Shown piece by piece: positions 33,043-37,476 of a DNA stretch of 37,476 nucleotides (position 1 is the first letter of the stretch; each line of letters begins with the position of its first letter). The notes under the pieces were generated by a model. The model was not told the DNA's origin. It worked only from the letters and a program-made list of their open reading frames with translations, and searched no databases. Source of the stretch: Actinobacteria bacterium UBA7398 (lineage in GTDB: Bacteria; Actinomycetota; Actinomycetes; Nanopelagicales; Nanopelagicaceae). Position numbers and translations under genes: made by a program. The stretch covers positions 30,428 through 67,903 of the forward strand of contig DKNC01000045.1 in NCBI GenBank assembly GCA_002470135.1, in the 5' to 3' direction.

Positions 33043-33473
33043 GATTTACCCGTTGATCCAAAACCACCATCGCCGCGACCGGAGCCAGGCAAGCCATCTA
33101 CTTCCACAAATTCGGCGCGTTCAACTTTTTGGATTACGAGTTGAGCGATTCGATCACCGCGCTTACCGTGAAATGTTTCGGTCAAATCATGATTGATTAA
33201 AATCACTTGGAGTTCCCCGCGATATCCAGCATCAACTGTGCCTGGCGTATTAACCATAGAGATTCCAGATTTTATTGCTAACCCAGATCTTGGATGTACC
33301 AGCGCCACATATCCATCGGGCAGTGCGATGGCGATTCCGGTTGGGATTAACGCACGCGCTCCTGGAGCTAATTCGAAATCGATCCGCGCGTAAATATCTG
33401 CGCCAGCATCACCACCTTTAGCATAATTAGGAAGCGGCAAATCCTTATCTAATCGAGTGATTAGAACTTTCAC
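33039..33473 (-). CDS. dut: dUTP diphosphatase
   Basis: 144 aa, standard trimeric dUTPase. All five motifs are visible in order: GADIYA, HPRSGLA, the loop NTPGTVDAGYRGELQV, GDRIAQLVIQ and the C-terminal GRGDGGFGSTG that closes over the active site. It removes dUTP and makes dUMP. Coupled at both ends by 4-nt overlaps: to the thioesterase gene upstream and DUF3159 downstream. Confidence 0.97.
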   Translation of the reverse strand: MKVLITRLDKDLPLPNYAKGGDAGADIYARIDFELAPGARALIPTGIAIALPDGYVALVHPRSGLAIKSGISMVNTPGTVDAGYRGELQVILINHDLTETFHGKRGDRIAQLVIQKVERAEFVEVDGLPGSGRGDGGFGSTGKS

Positions 33474-34054
33474 GGGTTGATCTCAAAATCTGGATCTACA
33501 AATGCTAAAAGCTCCGGATGTTTAGCTACATGATCTAAATACTCTTTTGGCGCGTTATTTAAAAAGTGTTTCATAGGCACGACAACATATAGAGATGCGG
33601 CGGTAACCGCAATTGGACCAGCTGGTGAATTTAAACGCCCCTCAGCAGTCGCATAAACTTTTCGATTAACTTGCCCGGTAATTCGCGCAGTAATGTGCAG
33701 GACGCTTCCAATCGGCACTGGTTTCAAAAAATCCGTTTCTAACCGCGCGGTAACGGCTGGGGCTCGAATTAGCCACATTAATTTTCCGAGCGCTTCATCA
33801 AATGCCAGAGATAGTAAGCCGCCATGTGCCAATCCGGGTGCGCCTTGATGATCTAAAGTGACGGTGAAAGTTGCGGTTAGATCCATTACTTCGCCTGCAG
33901 TTGCAACTAAATGCAATCCAGTTGGATGTAAATCTCCGCAGCCAAAACAATGACCGAAGTGCGATGGAATTATCGAACCAGGTGGCGGCGCTTTTGGATG
34001 GCGTTCTGGAACTTGCGCACCTTCCGGTGGAATTGTGCTCGCAACTCGACTCAT
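33470..34054 (-). CDS. Hotdog-fold thioesterase (PaaI-like)
   Basis: 194 aa. The hotdog core runs from about residue 34 to 150: GHCFGCGDLHPTGLHL, then the helix region APGLAHGGLLSLAFDEALGKLMW and RLETDFLKPVPIGSVLHI, which are hallmarks of the PaaI/YbgC-type acyl-CoA thioesterases. The catalytic acid probably lies in AFDEALG. The GCGD segment contains a Cys-x2-Cys and may be structural. The substrate is unknown. First gene of the thioesterase-dut-DUF3159 unit. Confidence 0.85.
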   Translation of the reverse strand: MSRVASTIPPEGAQVPERHPKAPPPGSIIPSHFGHCFGCGDLHPTGLHLVATAGEVMDLTATFTVTLDHQGAPGLAHGGLLSLAFDEALGKLMWLIRAPAVTARLETDFLKPVPIGSVLHITARITGQVNRKVYATAEGRLNSPAGPIAVTAASLYVVVPMKHFLNNAPKEYLDHVAKHPELLAFVDPDFEINP

Positions 34055-34093
34055 GCCGCAAGATTACTCCAGCAATCAAGTACCTTCCTACTC

Positions 34094-34555
34094 ATGAGCG
34101 CTCCAATTCCAGGCGATAACAATCTCATTTTTAGCGAGAAGCTTCGATGGAGCTTAGGGTTATGGCTTTTTCTAGCTTTCATAATCGCTTCGATTAACAT
34201 TGTTATCTGGGCGGCTTTTGGAAATTATCCAACGCAATTAGCACTGGCCATCTCACTCTTGGCTTTACTTTTACTTTGGATTAGTAGCCCTCTTGAAATT
34301 CGCGTAACTAAGAGCGAGTTAACTACTGGGAACTTTAAAATATCTCGAAATTACCTTAAGGAAGTTACACCGTTAAATAAATCCCAGATGCGGTTAATTC
34401 GTGGAATGGAGAGCAATCCAGCCGCACATTTAGAAGTTAGGTTTTGGGTTCATACTGGAGTAATGATTAAAATTTCAGATGAATTAGATCCGACGCCATA
34501 TATTTTAATTTCAAGCCGAAAATATAAGGAGTTAAGCACAATCCTTACAGATTGA
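34094..34555 (+). CDS. DUF3093-family membrane protein
   Basis: 153 aa from ATG 34094. The frame is open to 33950, but the added part is Arg/Trp-rich shadow sequence antisense to the thioesterase gene, so the later start is preferred. Two membrane helices (about 17-60) precede a soluble domain with SPLEIRVTKSELTTGNFKISRNYLKEV, HLEVRFWVHTGVMIKI and DPTPYILISSRKYKEL, matching DUF3093. Function is unknown. M. tuberculosis keeps it (Rv2698) next to dut. The 3' end overlaps the DUF4193 gene by 24 nt on the other strand. Confidence 0.8.
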   Translation: MSAPIPGDNNLIFSEKLRWSLGLWLFLAFIIASINIVIWAAFGNYPTQLALAISLLALLLLWISSPLEIRVTKSELTTGNFKISRNYLKEVTPLNKSQMRLIRGMESNPAAHLEVRFWVHTGVMIKISDELDPTPYILISSRKYKELSTILTD

Positions 34556-34828
34556 TTTAGCGCCTTCACCGCGAGCGAGTTGAGTGTGGTGCTGTACTAA
34601 GAAGCAGCGGGAACAAGTAAATTCATCAGTCTGTTTAGGGACAACTCGAACTGCTAACTCTTCGCCAGATAAATCCGCACCAGGAAGTTCAAGATTCTCA
34701 GCAGCTTCTTCTTCATCAATATCTACTTGGCCTGATTGGGCGTCTGAACGTCGAGCTTTTAGCTCTTCAAGGGATTCTTCATGAAGTTCTTCATCCGTTT
34801 TTCTCGGGGTGTCGTAATCGGTTGCCAT
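34532..34828 (-). CDS. DUF4193-family small acidic protein
   Basis: 98 aa. Very acidic N-terminal two-thirds (DEELHEESLEELKAR, DIDEEEAAENLELPGAD) and a C-terminal zinc-ribbon-like end: CSRCFLVQHHTQLA and ICKDCA, giving two CxxC pairs. It matches DUF4193, kept in actinobacteria next to dut and DUF3093 (Rv2699c in M. tuberculosis). The function is unproven. A strong SD (GAGGTGAG) precedes ATG 34828, so it is well translated. Confidence 0.88.
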   Translation of the reverse strand: MATDYDTPRKTDEELHEESLEELKARRSDAQSGQVDIDEEEAAENLELPGADLSGEELAVRVVPKQTDEFTCSRCFLVQHHTQLARGEGAKSICKDCA

Positions 34829-34989
34829 GAATCTCTCACCTCACTTTCATCGCTTAATAACTTGATTGCTCAAAAATAACTAAACCCTTTAGGGGGTACG
34901 GGGCGGACACTCCCACAGAAGTACTCTCCCTGTCACACCAACCTTCGGCGTGTCGGGATTATTCCCCACTTGTGGAACTCGACTCCGCT
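34829..34989. promoter_or_regulatory. Intergenic region between desaturase and DUF4193 genes
   Basis: 161 nt with no gene. It holds the end of the desaturase transcript and the promoter of the DUF4193 gene, both on the minus strand. A possible stem is CACGCC/GGTGTG around GAAGGTT (about 34940-34958), and CCCTTTAGGG (about 34887-34896) is a short dyad followed by T-rich sequence on the minus strand. Neither is strong. Confidence 0.3.
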
Positions 34990-35952
34990 TTAAATTCGGA
35001 TTGGGTTTTGCCCTCGAGCGATCAGTCGCTCAAAGTGCACTTCCCGCCTCTCTTCGAAGCGATTTGAATCTTTTTTAGCGTTCGCTAAGAATTCTACAAT
35101 TTCATCACGAGCCTTTAAGCCATCTCCGGTTAGATCATTTCGCTCATAAATGTTCCAAGCGCGTAAAACTGGCGCAATTACATCGTCGAGATGTTGTGGC
35201 AGGTCGTAAATTCCAGCTAACGCTATCTGTACCGATTTTCGCCCGAAACCAGGCAATTCATGGCCAGGCATTTTGAAATCAGTAACCACGTCAGCGATGG
35301 CGCGCATAGATGCATTTGGTTCCATATCGAGCGCTGCGCCTAATAAGTTGCGATAGAAAAGCATATGTAGATTTTCATCCAAAGAAACTCGCGTCAACAT
35401 TTGCTCGCAAATAGGGTCATCTGAAATCTTTCCAGTATTGCGGTGCGAAATTCGAGTAGCTAATTCTTGGAAGCTGACATAAGCAACGGTATGCAACATG
35501 TCATTGTCATATGATGTTTCAAAACCTAACTGCATATGAGCCATCCGAAGGTCTTCAAGTTCAACTGGGTCAACCCCGCGCGTGGCCATCAAATAATCTC
35601 TTAATACAATTCCGTGGCGATTTTCCTCAGCGGTCCATCGATTGATCCAAGTTCCCCAAGCACCATCGCGCCCCATAGATACCGCAATTTCAGTGTGGTA
35701 ACTAGGCAAGTTATCTTCGGTTAATAAATTTAAAATTAGAGAATCTTGGGCAATCGCAGTTAACTTAGAATCTTTCGCTTCCCAGGCATCACCATTTAAC
35801 GGACCTGGAAAATTCCTTCCTTCACTCCAAGGCACATACTCGTGCGGATACCAATCCTTTTGAACCGCAAGATGGCGATCTAACTCTTTACCGACGATTG
35901 GTTCTAAGTCGCGGATTAGCCGAGATTGAACTGCTGGGTCTATTGCGGCCAT
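34990..35952 (-). CDS. Acyl-ACP desaturase (plant-type stearoyl-ACP desaturase, DesA family)
   Basis: 320 aa soluble di-iron desaturase. Both iron-binding repeats are clear: TAEENRHG (Glu110-x2-His113) and LDENLHMLF (Glu193-x2-His196), with extra ligands Glu163 and an N-terminal Glu. It introduces a double bond in acyl-ACP (or acyl-CoA) with O2 and ferredoxin. The protein resembles mycobacterial DesA1/DesA2 more than plant enzymes in length. SD GGAGG precedes the ATG. Two tandem palindromes lie just upstream, so membrane unsaturation is probably controlled by a repressor. It sits after trmD, where many bacteria have rplS. Confidence 0.93.
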   Translation of the reverse strand: MAAIDPAVQSRLIRDLEPIVGKELDRHLAVQKDWYPHEYVPWSEGRNFPGPLNGDAWEAKDSKLTAIAQDSLILNLLTEDNLPSYHTEIAVSMGRDGAWGTWINRWTAEENRHGIVLRDYLMATRGVDPVELEDLRMAHMQLGFETSYDNDMLHTVAYVSFQELATRISHRNTGKISDDPICEQMLTRVSLDENLHMLFYRNLLGAALDMEPNASMRAIADVVTDFKMPGHELPGFGRKSVQIALAGIYDLPQHLDDVIAPVLRAWNIYERNDLTGDGLKARDEIVEFLANAKKDSNRFEERREVHFERLIARGQNPIRI

Positions 35953-35967
35953 TTTTCCTCCGTTAAC

Positions 35968-36000
35968 TTACGATAGCGTAGGTTACGGTACCGTAGGTTA
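35968..36000. promoter_or_regulatory. Tandem palindromes upstream of the desaturase gene
   Basis: Two dyads centred 15 bp apart: TACG-ATAG-CGTA (35969-35980) and the perfect 12-mer TACGGTACCGTA (35984-35995). Read on the minus strand they form near-direct 15-nt repeats, TAACCTACGGTACCG then TAACCTACGCTATCG. They fill the 53-nt gap after trmD and end 16 nt before the desaturase start codon, so a bound repressor would cover promoter and leader. The layout suits a TetR-family dimer pair. Confidence 0.6.
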
Positions 36001-36005
36001 AACGG

Positions 36006-36698
36006 CTACTCCTGCTCGCGGTTAGCGTTTTGGCTTCGAATTTCCGCCTGTTCCGCCCGCCAATTTGCGATGGCGCCATGATTTCCAGAGGTCAATATCT
36101 CTGGCACTTTTAAACCGCGCCATTCTGGTGGTTTAGTGAAGGCCGGGTACTCAACTACACCAGCTTGATTATGCGATTCCTCAACGAGTGAATCTGGATT
36201 TCCAATTACTCCTGGAATCAACCGAACCACCGCTTCAGTTATCGCTAACGCTGCTACTTCGCCACCATTTAAAACATAATCCCCGATTGATACTTCGTGG
36301 ACGCGGAGATTTTTCTGGTTTTGATAAAAAGTTGTAACTCGAGAATCAATACCCTCATATCTACCGCATGCAAAAATCAGATGTTCGGCTTTGGAAAATT
36401 GGGTAGCGATTGCTTGGGTGAATTTCTTTCCGGCCGGGGTAAGAATTACTAGATCGGCAATTCCAACTGCCTCTGCTAATACTGAATCAATCGCATCGCC
36501 CCAGACTTCCGGTTTCATCACCATCCCAGCGCCGCCACCATAAGGAGTGTCATCGACGGTGTGATGGCTATCGGTCGTGAAATCGCGAAGATTTAAGATT
36601 CTTAACTCAATCACACCTCCTTGGCTGGCTTTGCCAATTAGCGATAATTGCAGCGGTGCGAAATAATCTGGGAAAATGGTGATCGCCGTAATTTTCAT
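36006..36698 (-). CDS. trmD: tRNA (guanine-N1)-methyltransferase TrmD
   Basis: 230 aa SPOUT-class enzyme making m1G37 in tRNAs that read CUN, CCN and CGG codons, which prevents frameshifts. Signature pieces: DYFAPLQLSLIGKA near the start, DDTPYGGGAGMVMKPE, the knot region ILTPAGKKFTQ, FACGRYEGIDSRV and EVSIGDYVLNGGEVAAL. Overlaps rimM by 4 nt (ATGA). The usual rpsP-KH-rimM-trmD order is kept. Confidence 0.97.
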   Translation of the reverse strand: MKITAITIFPDYFAPLQLSLIGKASQGGVIELRILNLRDFTTDSHHTVDDTPYGGGAGMVMKPEVWGDAIDSVLAEAVGIADLVILTPAGKKFTQAIATQFSKAEHLIFACGRYEGIDSRVTTFYQNQKNLRVHEVSIGDYVLNGGEVAALAITEAVVRLIPGVIGNPDSLVEESHNQAGVVEYPAFTKPPEWRGLKVPEILTSGNHGAIANWRAEQAEIRSQNANREQE

Positions 36699-37195
36699 AG
36701 CAAACCTTCCGGCGGTGTAATTACTATTCTGCGATTTGTAATATCAACATCAGGCACAATTTCATCTACAAATGGAATTAACTTTTGAATTCCATTTGCA
36801 GTTACCACCAAAGTATCTTGCGCGGCGGAGCTTAGAACATCACTGACGATTCCTACTTTAATTCCATCGGTTAAGTAAACTTCGCACCCAATTATTTGAG
36901 AGATATGAAAGCTATCATCCCCATCAGACTCGGCTGCAACATCAACATCTGCTATTAGCAATACATCGCGAAGTTTTTCTACTGCAGTTCGATCTGGAAT
37001 CCCAGCGAAAGAAAGTAAGAGCGTGCCGTTATGAACCCGCCCAGATGCGATAGTTAATGGACCTTTTTTAGCTGGTTCAGTCTGCAAAATAGCGCCAACC
37101 GCCAACCTTGAATCCGGATCATCAGTTCGTACTTCGATTGTGGCTTCGCCACGAATTCCATGCGCACGACCAATACGGCCGACGACAAGGAGCAC
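36695..37195 (-). CDS. rimM: Ribosome maturation factor RimM
   Basis: 166 aa. N-terminal RimM beta-barrel (LLVVGRIGRAHGIRGEATIEVRTDDP) and C-terminal PRC-barrel (SQIIGCEVYLTDGIKVGIVSDVL, then KLIPFVDEIVPDVDI). It helps assemble the 30S head by binding S19. It starts 2 nt after the KH gene and overlaps trmD by 4 nt, so this is one translationally linked group. Confidence 0.96.
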   Translation of the reverse strand: MLLVVGRIGRAHGIRGEATIEVRTDDPDSRLAVGAILQTEPAKKGPLTIASGRVHNGTLLLSFAGIPDRTAVEKLRDVLLIADVDVAAESDGDDSFHISQIIGCEVYLTDGIKVGIVSDVLSSAAQDTLVVTANGIQKLIPFVDEIVPDVDITNRRIVITPPEGLL

Positions 37196-37197
37196 GA

Positions 37198-37437
37198 CTA
37201 TCTACCCTCGTCGGCCTCGATGAGATCAACGCGAACGCTACGACCAGCAATTGCAGAGACCACAGTTCGCAATGCTTTCGCAGTGCGACCATTACGGCCA
37301 ATTACCTTGCCGATATCTTCTGGGTGAACTCGAACTTCAAGAGTTGTACCGCGACGATGATCTTTTTCGGTGATAACGACCTCTTCAGGATTATCAACGA
37401 TTCCCTTTACGAGATGTTCTAAAGCTTCGTCAATCAT
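37198..37437 (-). CDS. khpA: KH-domain RNA-binding protein (KhpA/YlqC type)
   Basis: 79 aa, the whole protein being one type II KH domain. The GxxG loop is GRNG, in KVIGRNGRTAKALRTVVSAI. It binds RNA and, in other bacteria, partners with KhpB/Jag in cell-size control. Placed between rpsP and rimM as in most Gram-positive genomes. Its ATG comes 2 nt after the upstream stop codon. Confidence 0.95.
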   Translation of the reverse strand: MIDEALEHLVKGIVDNPEEVVITEKDHRRGTTLEVRVHPEDIGKVIGRNGRTAKALRTVVSAIAGRSVRVDLIEADEGR

Positions 37438-37439
37438 CG

Positions 37440-37476
37440 TTACTCCGCTGGAGTTTCAGCTGGTGCTTCCGCAACA
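37440..37476 (-). CDS. rpsP: 30S ribosomal protein S16, C-terminal end (partial)
   Basis: Only the last 11 codons and the TAA (37440-37442) are inside. They read VAEAPAETPAE, the Ala/Pro/Glu-rich tail found on many actinobacterial S16 proteins. The identity rests mainly on gene order (rpsP-KH-rimM-trmD); the tail alone is low-complexity. Confidence 0.6.
   Translation of the reverse strand, partial: VAEAPAETPAE

Noticed and set aside
33950..34093. 48-codon N-terminal extension of the DUF3093 protein
   Set aside because: Arg/Trp-rich shadow of the thioesterase gene; the family begins near ATG 34094.

Overview
The window looks like chromosomal DNA from a small-genome actinobacterium. The gene set points there: actinobacterial inositol-3-phosphate synthase next to a PadR regulator, PimB-type mannosyltransferase, FadD15-type acyl-CoA ligase, DUF3000/DUF3093/DUF3159/DUF4193 proteins and plant-type acyl-ACP desaturase. 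The bases lean to A+T (by eye about 40-45% GC), genes abut or overlap by 1-4 nt almost everywhere, and many starts lack a Shine-Dalgarno (SD) sequence, suggesting leaderless transcripts. This fits streamlined freshwater Actinobacteria of the acI/Nanopelagicales type. That placement is inference; there is no rRNA here.

Layout. 1-450: 3' end of a NiCoT nickel/cobalt permease. 453-2059 (-): two-gene fatty-acid unit (enoyl-CoA hydratase/isomerase, SDR). 2159-3242 (+): small LuxR-type HTH protein and a conserved membrane protein, closed by a perfect bidirectional terminator. 3321-4960 (-): ino1 and padR. 5153-7897 (+): uracil permease behind an SD-sequestering hairpin, LysE-type exporter, Cas4/RecB-like nuclease. 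7899-17392: block resembling M. tuberculosis Rv2182c-Rv2190c (PlsC, SRPBCC, FadD15, PimB, NlpC/P60) with added genes, including a sensorless histidine kinase and response regulator. 17634-19051: RibD-like reductase and EamA transporter. 19085-31054: DUF3000, RNase D, FTR1 iron permease, fadA-fadB, and on the minus strand rlmCD/trmA-like, acnA and dxs. 31123-34828: two TrkA proteins, DUF3159, dut, thioesterase, DUF3093 and DUF4193, resembling Rv2689c-Rv2699c. 34990-37476 (-): rpsP end, KH protein, rimM, trmD, then an acyl-ACP desaturase behind tandem palindromes.

Most genes serve lipid metabolism and envelope building: beta-oxidation (isomerase, SDR, FadD, FadA, FadB), desaturation, acylation (PlsC), inositol and PIM synthesis (Ino1, PimB) and peptidoglycan hydrolysis. 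Potassium uptake control, dUTP removal, isoprenoid precursor supply, TCA and rRNA/tRNA modification complete it.

No stretch over 300 bases lacks a gene. The longest gaps (2477-2696, 4961-5152, 17393-17633, 34829-34989) are described as features. I saw no tRNA, rRNA, CRISPR array, transposase or phage gene. I did not find a clear new multi-gene system. The best leads are the uraA leader, the pimB gene without a normal start codon, the tandem operators at the desaturase, and the sensorless kinase pair.
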